DNA of 26,211 nucleotides. It comes from an uncultured Ruminococcus sp. (lineage in GTDB: Bacteria; Bacillota; Clostridia; Oscillospirales; Ruminococcaceae). The stretch covers positions 1 through 26,211 of the forward strand of contig USCU01000003.1 in NCBI GenBank assembly GCA_900553335.1. The letters are read 5' to 3'. How positions within the stretch are numbered: the first letter of the stretch is position 1; each line of letters starts with the position of its first letter. Under the pieces are notes generated by a model that was not told the DNA's origin, searched no databases, and worked only from the letters and a program-made list of their open reading frames with translations. The translations under genes were made by a program, and so were the position numbers. Positions 1 to 7,408 of the stretch are shown here, in pieces.

Positions 1-215
1 TCTTTCTTGCAGGTGCAGCAAGCGTAGAAGCGGATAAGCAGGGCAGAATTTTGATTCCCCAACACCTTCGTGAAGCGGCTGCTTTGATTAAAGAAATAGT
101 CGTTGCAGGCGTATCGGGAAGAGCTGAGATTTGGAGCAAGGAAGCGTGGGATAAGGTCAACGCCGAATTTGATGAAGAATCTGCTCTTGAGGCAATGGAG
201 GAACTGGAATTTTAA
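1..215 (+). CDS. mraZ: MraZ, 3' end (division/cell wall cluster regulator)
   Basis: The window opens inside this gene; the reading frame from position 3 runs to a TAA at 213-215 and gives about 70 C-terminal residues. They contain the second MraZ/AbrB-like half, with the family pattern ADKQGRILIP followed by LREAA and a downstream GRAEIWSKEAW segment, as in the DxxGRxxLP motif of known MraZ proteins. MraZ is a DNA-binding protein that sits first in dcw clusters and represses or tunes its own operon. Here it lies directly ahead of rsmH, which fits. The N-terminal half and the promoter are outside the window, so operator repeats cannot be examined. The identification rests on motif and position together. 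Confidence 0.93.
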   Translation, partial: FLAGAASVEADKQGRILIPQHLREAAALIKEIVVAGVSGRAEIWSKEAWDKVNAEFDEESALEAMEELEF

Positions 216-251
216 TTCGTTTTTATCAAACCTGTGAAAGCTGGTGTGCTG

Positions 252-1190
252 TTGGAATTTAATCATATTCCCGTGATGCTGAATGAATGTATTGACGGAC
301 TTAACATTAAACCTGATGGCATATATGTAGACGGAACTGTTGGAGGAGCAGGACATTCTGTAGAGATTGCAAAGCGGCTTGTGTCGGGGAAGCTTATAGC
401 TACAGATAGAGATCCCGAAGCAGTAAGCGTTGCCAAAGAAAGATTAAAAGGCTTAAACGCAGAAGTCATACACGCAAATTTTTCTGAGATTGACGAGATT
501 TTAAGAGAAAGAGAAATATCTTCTGTCGATGGGATTTTACTCGATTTGGGGGTTTCTTCTCATCAGCTTGACGATGCGAGGAGAGGTTTTTCCTATCACA
601 ATGATGCTCCGCTCGACATGAGAATGAGCAAGGTCGGGTTAAGCGCAAAAGATATTGTGAACACCTATTCATACGAATCCTTAAGCAGGATAATCTTTGA
701 ATACGGGGAAGAAAAGTTTGCTAAAAGCATTGCACATTCCATTGTTAAATACAGAGAGGATAATGAGATTTTAACGACCGGCGAGTTGGCGGAGATTATA
801 AAATCTTCTGTACCGCAAAAGGCAAGAAGGGATAAAAATCCTTGCAAAAAAACTTTTCAGGCGATAAGGATTGCGGTAAACGATGAGTTAGGTCACATAA
901 GCTTGGCTCTTGACAGAGCGTTCGATGCGTTAAGCGTCGGAGGACGGCTTTGTGTTATATCATTCCATTCGCTTGAGGACAGGCTTGTGAAGGGAAGATA
1001 CCAGTCGTTTTGTCAAGGGTGTGTATGTCCGCCGGACTTTCCGGTCTGCATATGCCATAAAACGCCTCGAGGAAAAATAATAAACAGAAAACCTATAGAG
1101 GCGAGCGCTTTTGAGCTTGAGAAAAATAAAAGAAGCCGAAGCGCAAAGCTCAGAATTATCGAAAAAATAAAAGAGAACGATAATGACTGA
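252..1190 (+). CDS. rsmH: RsmH, 16S rRNA (cytosine-1402-N4)-methyltransferase (MraW)
   Basis: The product is an S-adenosylmethionine-dependent methyltransferase that modifies C1402 of 16S rRNA in the 30S subunit. Near the N terminus it has the SAM-binding stretch VDGTVGGAGHS, then the characteristic LLDLGVSSHQLD and RGFSY, the PLDMRM motif, KTFQAIRIAVN, and SFHSLEDR near the C terminus. The start is a choice: an in-frame GTG at 234 is possible, but a TTG at 252 gives MEFNHIPVML, which matches how family members begin, and GGTG at 243-246 could serve as a weak ribosome-binding site. From 252 the protein is 312 residues, the usual family length. It follows mraZ by 36 nt, as in most Firmicutes dcw clusters. 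Confidence 0.95.
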   Translation: MEFNHIPVMLNECIDGLNIKPDGIYVDGTVGGAGHSVEIAKRLVSGKLIATDRDPEAVSVAKERLKGLNAEVIHANFSEIDEILREREISSVDGILLDLGVSSHQLDDARRGFSYHNDAPLDMRMSKVGLSAKDIVNTYSYESLSRIIFEYGEEKFAKSIAHSIVKYREDNEILTTGELAEIIKSSVPQKARRDKNPCKKTFQAIRIAVNDELGHISLALDRAFDALSVGGRLCVISFHSLEDRLVKGRYQSFCQGCVCPPDFPVCICHKTPRGKIINRKPIEASAFELEKNKRSRSAKLRIIEKIKENDND

Positions 1191-1383
1191 GGATTTACCG
1201 AAAAGCAGAACAAAGATAAAAATAAAGAGCTTTTTGGAACAAAGAAAGACAACAACAAAAAGTAAAAAGTGAAGCGGAAAACAACAAAGATAAAAAGAAA
1301 AACTAAAAGTTTAAGCTGTAACAAAGAAGAGAACAACAAACAAAGAAAAGGATAACAAAGTAGGACTTACTCCGGAAGGGTAA
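1183..1383 (+). pseudogene. Possible decayed lysine/asparagine-rich small ORF between rsmH and ftsL
   Basis: An ATG at 1183 overlaps the end of rsmH and opens a 29-residue Lys-rich ORF ending at 1272. The whole stretch to 1383 is purine-rich on the + strand and reads as Lys/Asn/Asp/Glu-rich peptide in successive frames: KQNKDKNKELFGTKKDNNKK (1203-1262, frame of rsmH), then KSEAENNKDKKKN (1265-1303, another frame), then KEKDNKVGLTPEG (1342-1380, a third), with stops between. This is what a charged low-complexity gene broken by several small indels would look like. Alternatively it is only A-rich spacer that happens to encode Lys and Asn in every frame, or the 29-residue ORF alone is real. No function is proposed. 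Confidence 0.35.
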
Positions 1384-1387
1384 AAAA

Positions 1388-1858
1388 ATGGCTAAAATTA
1401 ATAACTTAGCTTACGACTATGACAGCGATCAGTTGCAGGAGCAACAGCAAAGACCTAAGATCAAGCATAAAAGAAATCTAAAATTAAGACCAAAGGTATC
1501 AACTGCTATCAAATATACTGTTAGAGGTACTGTAGCGGGAATTTTGCTTCTTGCGATCGTTTTCGGGAAGGTTGAACTCAGCAAGATATATTCCGAGCAA
1601 TCTGAACTTCAGACGGAGCTTTCTCAGTTGACGGAAGCAAATATGGGGCTGAAATCGGAGCTTGATTCAAAAACGGGATTATCTCAGGTAGAAGAGTATG
1701 CCCAAAAGACTCTTGGACTTCAAAAACTTGATAAGTCGCAGGTAGAATATGTAGAGGTTAAGACAGAAGAAGTCATAGAGAGTGTAAATGCTGAAGATAA
1801 CATCTTTGTCGCTATCAAAAAATGGTTTAAAAATGTTTTGGAATATATCGGAGCATAA
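1388..1858 (+). CDS. ftsL: FtsL-like septum formation protein
   Basis: This 156-residue bitopic membrane protein sits exactly where ftsL belongs, between rsmH and the division PBP. It has a basic cytoplasmic segment of about 45 residues rich in Lys/Arg, one membrane span at about residues 47-62 (AGILLLAIVF core), then a heptad-rich coiled coil (SEQSELQTELSQLTEAN) and the short FtsL/DivIC-type motif VEEYAQKTLGLQK, followed by an acidic tail. FtsL and DivIC-family proteins form the FtsQLB complex that activates FtsW and its PBP at the septum. Sequence conservation is low in this family, so topology and position carry the assignment. The ribosome-binding site GGAAGGG lies at 1374-1380. Confidence 0.85.
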   Translation: MAKINNLAYDYDSDQLQEQQQRPKIKHKRNLKLRPKVSTAIKYTVRGTVAGILLLAIVFGKVELSKIYSEQSELQTELSQLTEANMGLKSELDSKTGLSQVEEYAQKTLGLQKLDKSQVEYVEVKTEEVIESVNAEDNIFVAIKKWFKNVLEYIGA

Positions 1859-1976
1859 AGAATAGGATTTATTAGTGGAAAAGTTAAGCTTTTACTTATG
1901 TCAGCAGTGCAGAGTTAAAACTTAGCTTTTTTGCGCTTTATTAAGCATATAAAAATTTGACGAAAGGAGCCGGAAA

Positions 1977-4412
1977 ATGGGAGATAAACCTACCGTTTTG
2001 ATGCGAAAGCGTTTGAATATTTGGATCGGCCTTGCAATGCTGCTTGTAATTGTGTGGATCATCATAAACGTATTTAAAGTTTCTGTTGTTGAAGGCGAGA
2101 AATACAGAGAGCTTGCAAATGCACAGCAGCTTACCAGCATGACCATAAAAGCTAACAGAGGCTCTATTGTTGACAGCAATATGCAGGTGCTCGCACAGAG
2201 CGCAACTGTTTATACGGTTTTTATAGATCCAAATACCCTGAAAGGCTATCTGAGCGATGACCCGAAGGCTACGGTTGAAGAAATTTCAAACAAGCTCGGA
2301 GAAATTCTTGAGATAGAGCCGGAAAAGGTCAAGGAAGCCTGCGGGAAGAACATAGGATATGTAGAGCTAAAAAAGAACGTTGAAAAAACTACATATGATG
2401 AAGTTGTGGCGTATAAAAAGGAAATAAACTGCGGAGCTATAGGAACGAGTCCGACAACAAAACGCTATTATCCGCAGAACGACCTTGCATCATCGGTTAT
2501 AGGTCATATTCATTATGACGGCTACGGACTTTTGGGACTCGAAGCTTATTACGATGATTACCTTTCAGGAACAGACGGAAAATCCGTTACTGCAACTGAC
2601 CGTGACGGAAAGGAAATGCCTTACAGATATAAGCAAAATTATGACGCTGTTGACGGATCAACCTTGGTGCTTAATATAGATACCAACATTCAAAGCTACC
2701 TTGAAAAGGCTATGAAGGAAGCGATAGCTCTGCACAAGCCGAAGGACAGGGCAAGCGGAATAGTTATGAATCCCAAAACAGGTCAAATTCTTGCGATGGC
2801 GACAACGCCAAGCTATGATCTTAATAATCCTGCTGAAATATATGACGAAACCGCAAAAGCTGAGGTCGAGAAAATCAAACAAAAGGAAGAAGCGCAAAAG
2901 ATATCTCAACCTACAGAGGCTACGACTGAACCGCAGGAAACAACTGATGAATACGGTAACGTTATAGAATCCGAAAACGAAGAAGATAAGGAGCAGACTT
3001 ACGAAGAAGCTCTTAATGCCGCATGGAGCCTGCAATGGAAAAACAAAGCCGTTTCCGAAATTTATTATCCCGGATCGGTATTTAAGGTTATTACAGGTTC
3101 TTCTGCGCTTGAAGAAAATACTATAAACCTTACACAAAAATTTACCTGCAATACGAAATATACTGTTGCAGATACAACTATAAGCTGTTGGACTACAAGA
3201 GATCACGGCTTACAGACATTTGCGCAGGCTATGACAAATTCATGCAACCCTGCATTTATACAGATAGGTCTTGCCTTAGGAGCAGACAGTTTCTGTAATT
3301 ATTTTGATGCTTACGGATTTAGAGAATTGACAGGTATCGACTTGCCGGCAGAGGCTTCGAGTATTACATATAACAAAGATACAATGGGTATCGTAGAGCT
3401 TGCTACGTCATCATTTGGACAGGCGAATAAAATCACACCTATTCAGATGATCACAGCGTATGCGGCAGTTATAAACGGAGGTTATCTTGTAACTCCGCAG
3501 GTAGTTGATAAAATCGTTGATGCAAACGGTAACGTAATCAAGGACTACACCCCGGTTATCAAAAGACAGGTGATTTCAGAGGGCACTTCAAAAACAATGC
3601 GAGAGGTTTTGCAAAATGTAGTAGAGTCTGAGCCTGGAAGCAACGCTTATATAAAGGGTTATAACATAGGCGGAAAATCGGGTACGAGTGAGAAGCTTGA
3701 TGTTATTGATGAAGAGGGAAAACAGCACGTTGCGTCATACTGTGCATTTTATCCTGCGGACGATCCGGAGCTTATAATGCTTGTAATGGTTGACGCTCCA
3801 ACTAGCGGTGAGTATTACGGAAGTCAGATAGCTGCACCTGCTTGCACAAGCGCTCTTAAGGATATTTTACCGTATCTCGGATATTATCCGCAGTATTCGG
3901 AGGATGAGCTTGATTCTTTGGCAGTATATGTGCCGACGGTAATAAACAACAATGTTTCGGATGCTAAAGAGTCTATTGAAAATATGGGACTTACCGCAAA
4001 GGTTGTAGGTAAGGGCAAAAAGGTAGTTGCTCAAACTCCGTCGTCCGGACTTGTTCAGCGTGGAGGAACTGTTATACTTTATACAGAAGAGGGATATGAT
4101 CAGGAGCTTCGGGATGTCCCGAATGTATATGGTATGTCAAGAGATGCGATTCAGGAGCTTTTGCAAGGTTCAGGTTTTAATGTCACATTTAAGGGCGATT
4201 ATGATATAGAAGGCGCATTTTGTGTAGAACAAACGCCTCTCGGAAATGCTCAGGCATATGAGGGAACGGCAATAACCGTTACAATGTCTACATCATGGCC
4301 TGCATCGGATTCTGACAACTCAGATCAGTCGCAGGAGTCTGATGATAACAGCGGATATGATGATGTGTATTATGACGATTATTCGTACGATGGACAGTAT
4401 GAGGACAATTAA
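1977..4412 (+). CDS. ftsI: Division-specific class B penicillin-binding protein with two PASTA domains (FtsI/PBP2x/SpoVD type)
   Basis: This is the septal peptidoglycan transpeptidase, 811 residues, anchored by one N-terminal membrane span (about residues 16-35). A class B dimerisation domain precedes the penicillin-binding domain, where all three active-site motifs are visible: SVFK with nucleophile Ser367, the SxN motif Ser422-Cys423-Asn424, and KSGT at 567-570. Two PASTA domains follow (about 650-700 and 710-765; the second begins at VPNVYG), then an acidic Ser/Asp/Tyr tail. An unusual charged, Thr/Glu/Gln-rich insertion of about 50 residues (290-343) sits shortly before SVFK. It pairs with FtsW in this cluster. 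Because it is the only class B PBP here, it probably serves vegetative division; a SpoVD-like role cannot be excluded. The ribosome-binding site AAAGGAG lies just upstream. Confidence 0.95.
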   Translation: MGDKPTVLMRKRLNIWIGLAMLLVIVWIIINVFKVSVVEGEKYRELANAQQLTSMTIKANRGSIVDSNMQVLAQSATVYTVFIDPNTLKGYLSDDPKATVEEISNKLGEILEIEPEKVKEACGKNIGYVELKKNVEKTTYDEVVAYKKEINCGAIGTSPTTKRYYPQNDLASSVIGHIHYDGYGLLGLEAYYDDYLSGTDGKSVTATDRDGKEMPYRYKQNYDAVDGSTLVLNIDTNIQSYLEKAMKEAIALHKPKDRASGIVMNPKTGQILAMATTPSYDLNNPAEIYDETAKAEVEKIKQKEEAQKISQPTEATTEPQETTDEYGNVIESENEEDKEQTYEEALNAAWSLQWKNKAVSEIYYPGSVFKVITGSSALEENTINLTQKFTCNTKYTVADTTISCWTTRDHGLQTFAQAMTNSCNPAFIQIGLALGADSFCNYFDAYGFRELTGIDLPAEASSITYNKDTMGIVELATSSFGQANKITPIQMITAYAAVINGGYLVTPQVVDKIVDANGNVIKDYTPVIKRQVISEGTSKTMREVLQNVVESEPGSNAYIKGYNIGGKSGTSEKLDVIDEEGKQHVASYCAFYPADDPELIMLVMVDAPTSGEYYGSQIAAPACTSALKDILPYLGYYPQYSEDELDSLAVYVPTVINNNVSDAKESIENMGLTAKVVGKGKKVVAQTPSSGLVQRGGTVILYTEEGYDQELRDVPNVYGMSRDAIQELLQGSGFNVTFKGDYDIEGAFCVEQTPLGNAQAYEGTAITVTMSTSWPASDSDNSDQSQESDDNSGYDDVYYDDYSYDGQYEDN

Positions 4413-4457
4413 ATAAGCTTAAACGCTGGATTTAAATTTTTGAAAGGGGACTTAGTC

Positions 4458-5897
4458 TTGAAGCTGTATGATCTTTTGGGTGAGCACAAAGAAACCAAGC
4501 TTCCAAATATAGAGATAAGCGGAGTTACGTCTGACAACAGAAATCCTATAAAGGGAGGCGAGCTTTTCGTCTGTATAAAAGGAAAAACCTTTGACGGGCA
4601 CAGCGTTGCTGATGAGATGATAAAAAAAGGCGCTGCGGCAGTTTTGGTTGAAAGGGATCTTGGGCTTGCACAGCAGATCATCGTTTCTGATACGAGAAAA
4701 GAATATGCCTATATTTGTTCGAGATGGTTTGGCTGTCCTGAGAAAAGACTTAAGCTTATCGGTGTTACGGGAACAAACGGCAAGACAACAATAACAACAA
4801 CGCTTAAAAATATCTTGTCTGGTTTCGGTAAGAAAACAGGACTAATAGGTACTTGCCAAAACGAAATAGGAAACGAGGTTTTGCATACCGAGAGAACAAC
4901 TCCCGAAGCTTATGAGCTTTTTGAGCTGTTTGATCTTATGGTGAAAAAAGACTGTGAGTATGTTGTGATGGAGGTTTCCTCTCAGGGCCTTGAGCAGCAA
5001 AGACTTGGGCCGTGCCGTTTTGAACTCGGAGCATTTACAAATCTTACTCAGGATCACCTCGATGTTCATGGAACGATGGAAAACTATTACGAGGCTAAAA
5101 AGCTTTTGTTTTCTTTGACAGACACGGCGGTTATTAATATTGATGACGATTATGGAATGAGATATAAGAGCGAAGTATCCTGTGATGTGAAAACTTTCAG
5201 CACAAAAAAGAAAGCTGACTTTACCGCAAGCAATGAAAATCTTTTGCCAAGCGGAGTAAAGTATGATTTTTCTGACGGAAAGGTAACTCTTCCTGTGAGC
5301 TTTAATATGCCGGGAGAATTTAACGTTTCAAACTCACTTTGCGCTATTGCCTGCGCCGATGTTTTAGGTTTTGACACATCTAAGACGATAGATATTATTA
5401 ATTCGCAAAAGGGCGTAAGGGGAAGAGCAGAGGTTATTCCGACAGGACGTGATTTCACTGTTATATGCGATTACGCTCACACACCTGACGCAATAGAAAA
5501 TGTTTTAAGCGCAATGAAAGCTAGCGCTGTAGGGAGGGTAGTTTGTCTTTTCGGATGCGGAGGAAACAGAGATGCTAAGAAAAGACCGCTTATGGCAAAG
5601 GCTGCCGAAAAGTATTCGGATTTTTTGATTATTACCTCTGATAATCCTAGAAATGAAGATCCAGATCTTATTATTAAAGATATTTTAAAGGGAATAGACA
5701 AGGATAAAACTGATTATATAACCATTACAGACAGGATAGAGGCTATAAACTGGGCTGTAAAAAATGCAAAAAAGGACGATGTAATAGTGCTTTGCGGAAA
5801 AGGTCATGAGGACTATCAGATTCTTCCGGGCGGAGTTAAGATTCATCTTGACGAGCGTGAGGAAGTTGCAAAAGCACTTTTGAATCTTGAAGATTAA
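4458..5897 (+). CDS. murE: MurE, UDP-MurNAc-tripeptide synthetase (meso-diaminopimelate adding)
   Basis: The cytosolic Mur ligase that adds the third amino acid to UDP-MurNAc-L-Ala-D-Glu using ATP. The N-terminal domain shows SGVTSDNRNPIKGGELFVCIKG, whose Ser-Asp-Asn-Arg stretch is typical. The ATP loop GVTGTNGKTT lies at residues 102-111. The DNPRNEDP motif at 395-402 is the signature of ligases that use meso-diaminopimelate rather than lysine, which predicts mDAP peptidoglycan. A TTG at 4440 is also in frame, but the ribosome-binding site AAAGGGG at 4443-4449 is correctly spaced for the TTG at 4458, giving MKLYDLLGE and 479 residues. It precedes murF by 11 nt. Confidence 0.96.
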   Translation: MKLYDLLGEHKETKLPNIEISGVTSDNRNPIKGGELFVCIKGKTFDGHSVADEMIKKGAAAVLVERDLGLAQQIIVSDTRKEYAYICSRWFGCPEKRLKLIGVTGTNGKTTITTTLKNILSGFGKKTGLIGTCQNEIGNEVLHTERTTPEAYELFELFDLMVKKDCEYVVMEVSSQGLEQQRLGPCRFELGAFTNLTQDHLDVHGTMENYYEAKKLLFSLTDTAVINIDDDYGMRYKSEVSCDVKTFSTKKKADFTASNENLLPSGVKYDFSDGKVTLPVSFNMPGEFNVSNSLCAIACADVLGFDTSKTIDIINSQKGVRGRAEVIPTGRDFTVICDYAHTPDAIENVLSAMKASAVGRVVCLFGCGGNRDAKKRPLMAKAAEKYSDFLIITSDNPRNEDPDLIIKDILKGIDKDKTDYITITDRIEAINWAVKNAKKDDVIVLCGKGHEDYQILPGGVKIHLDEREEVAKALLNLED

Positions 5898-5908
5898 CGG
5901 TGACATAA

Positions 5909-7261
5909 ATGGAAAAAATCTTACTTTCTGAAATAGTAAAGGCTTGTGACGGAAGCTATGGCTATCCTGCAAATACTTATATTACAGATATAACAACCAA
6001 CTCTAAACAAGCGAAAAAGGGAAGCGTTTTCATTGCCATAAAAGGAGAGCGATTTGACGCACACGATTTTGTAAGAGATGCGGCTTCTTTGGGGGCAGAG
6101 TGTGCAGTTACCGAGCGTGCCGTTGACGGAGCAAAGTGTATCATAGTCGATTCGACTCGAGGAGCATATCTGAATATCGCGCAGCATTACAGAAACAAAT
6201 TTAAAATTCCGCTTGTTGCGGTAACGGGAAGCGTTGGCAAAACAACAACAAAAGATTTTATTTGGTGTGTGCTTAGCGAAAGGTTTAATACCCTTAAAAC
6301 TTCTGCGAACAGAAATAACGATATCGGGCTGCCCGAAACGCTTCTTAAGCTTTCCTGTGAGCATCAGGCGGCGGTAATCGAAATGGGAATGAATCATCAG
6401 GGAGAGATTTCAAGACTTTCGACAGCTGCTTCTCCTACGGTTTGCGTAATAACAAATATTGGAACTTCCCATATTGAAAATTTAGGCTCAAGGGAAAATA
6501 TTTTAAAGGCAAAGCTTGAGATCTTAGACGGTGCTGATAAAAATGCTCCGATAATTATGTGCAAAGACGATGACTATCTTAAAAGGGCGAATGTAAGAGG
6601 AAGAAGAACTGTTTGGTATTCAGTGACTGATATGTCTGCCGACGTTTACGCAAAGGATATTGAAACCTTCGGCGCATCGGTAAGCTTTACGATCTGTGAA
6701 GGTGGAGAGGAAATAAAAGCTGAGATAAACACACTAGGAATCCATAATGTTAAAAATGCTCTTGCTGCATACTGCGTAGGAAGAGAGCTTAAAATGAGTC
6801 CTCGGGATATAGTGTCGGGAATTTCAAAGTTTAAGCCGGATGGGATTCGCCAGACAGTAGAAAAGCTTGATGGCATAACTGTAATAAAAGACTGCTATAA
6901 TGCCTCACCCGATTCTATGAAATCTGCGTTGGAGCTTTTGGATGCAGTCGAAACTTCAGGAAGAAGAATTTCCGTTTTGGCGGATATGAAAGAGCTTGGC
7001 GAAATGTCAGCAGAGCTTCATAAAAATGTAGGCAAGCTGGTGAGTGTAAGCAAAACGGATATACTGCTATGCTTTGGGGAAGATGCCAAATATATCGTAA
7101 GCGGAGCTGTGAAATCAGGTTTTGCCGAAGAAAATACAAAATTTTTTGAAAACAAGAGTGAGCTTTGTGATTATTTAAAAAGCATTAAGCGTGAGGGCGA
7201 CGCAATATTATTTAAAGCGAGCCGGGCGATGAAGCTTGAAGAGGTAATAGAAAAGCTGTAA
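5909..7261 (+). CDS. murF: MurF, UDP-MurNAc-tripeptide:D-Ala-D-Ala ligase
   Basis: The last cytosolic Mur ligase; it adds D-Ala-D-Ala to complete the UDP-MurNAc-pentapeptide. The 450-residue length is typical. Visible features are the N-terminal TDITTNSKQAKKGSVFIAIKG segment, the ATP loop VTGSVGKTTTK (Lys111), the ligase signature EMGMNHQGEI, the NIGTSHIENLGS stretch, and the C-terminal DCYNASPDSM and VLADMKELG segments. It starts 11 nt after murE, with a weak GGTGA ribosome-binding element, so translation is probably coupled to murE. The next gene is ftsW, not the expected mraY. Confidence 0.96.
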   Translation: MEKILLSEIVKACDGSYGYPANTYITDITTNSKQAKKGSVFIAIKGERFDAHDFVRDAASLGAECAVTERAVDGAKCIIVDSTRGAYLNIAQHYRNKFKIPLVAVTGSVGKTTTKDFIWCVLSERFNTLKTSANRNNDIGLPETLLKLSCEHQAAVIEMGMNHQGEISRLSTAASPTVCVITNIGTSHIENLGSRENILKAKLEILDGADKNAPIIMCKDDDYLKRANVRGRRTVWYSVTDMSADVYAKDIETFGASVSFTICEGGEEIKAEINTLGIHNVKNALAAYCVGRELKMSPRDIVSGISKFKPDGIRQTVEKLDGITVIKDCYNASPDSMKSALELLDAVETSGRRISVLADMKELGEMSAELHKNVGKLVSVSKTDILLCFGEDAKYIVSGAVKSGFAEENTKFFENKSELCDYLKSIKREGDAILFKASRAMKLEEVIEKL

Positions 7262-7315
7262 AATATAACTAAGTTAAGATGTTCTCCGCCTCTAAAGGCG
7301 GCGGATTCCGCTTGA

Positions 7316-7382
7316 TTTCTTCAGTGGGGGATACATTCCCTAGCTGAAACGTTGAACAACGGGGCTGTGCCCCTTATTAAAA
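7316..7382 (+). repeat. Two-hairpin intergenic repeat, copy 1 (murF-ftsW spacer)
   Basis: A first, imperfect hairpin begins with TTCAGTGGGGGAT and closes with GCTGAA (7320-7348). A short spacer follows, then a perfect 5-bp hairpin GGGGC-TGT-GCCCC (7361-7373) trailed by TTATT. The same arrangement recurs at 22004-22073 on the other strand with most positions identical, so this is a dispersed repeat and not a one-off terminator. Another small GC-rich inverted repeat, CCGCC/GGCGG (7286-7301), lies just upstream in this copy only. It could be a MITE- or REP-like element, an RNA-stabilising or processing element, or a weak terminator. Confidence 0.8.
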
Positions 7383-7408
7383 ATCAATCTAAAAGGGAGT
7401 GAGAACGG

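Noticed and set aside
1880..1905. AAAAG/CTTTT hairpin in the ftsL-PBP spacer as a terminator
   Set aside because: The stem is only five AU-rich pairs with no T run, and the genes on both sides belong to one cluster.
2658..3206. 182-codon open frame on the - strand within the PBP gene
   Set aside because: It lies antisense to a well-supported transpeptidase, its sequence is Phe/Cys/Arg-rich noise with no recognisable motif, and it has no suitable ribosome-binding site or context.
5921..6397. 158-codon - strand frame opposite murF
   Set aside because: It is antisense to the clear MurF coding sequence and shows no family features; its openness follows from the codon bias of the opposite strand.
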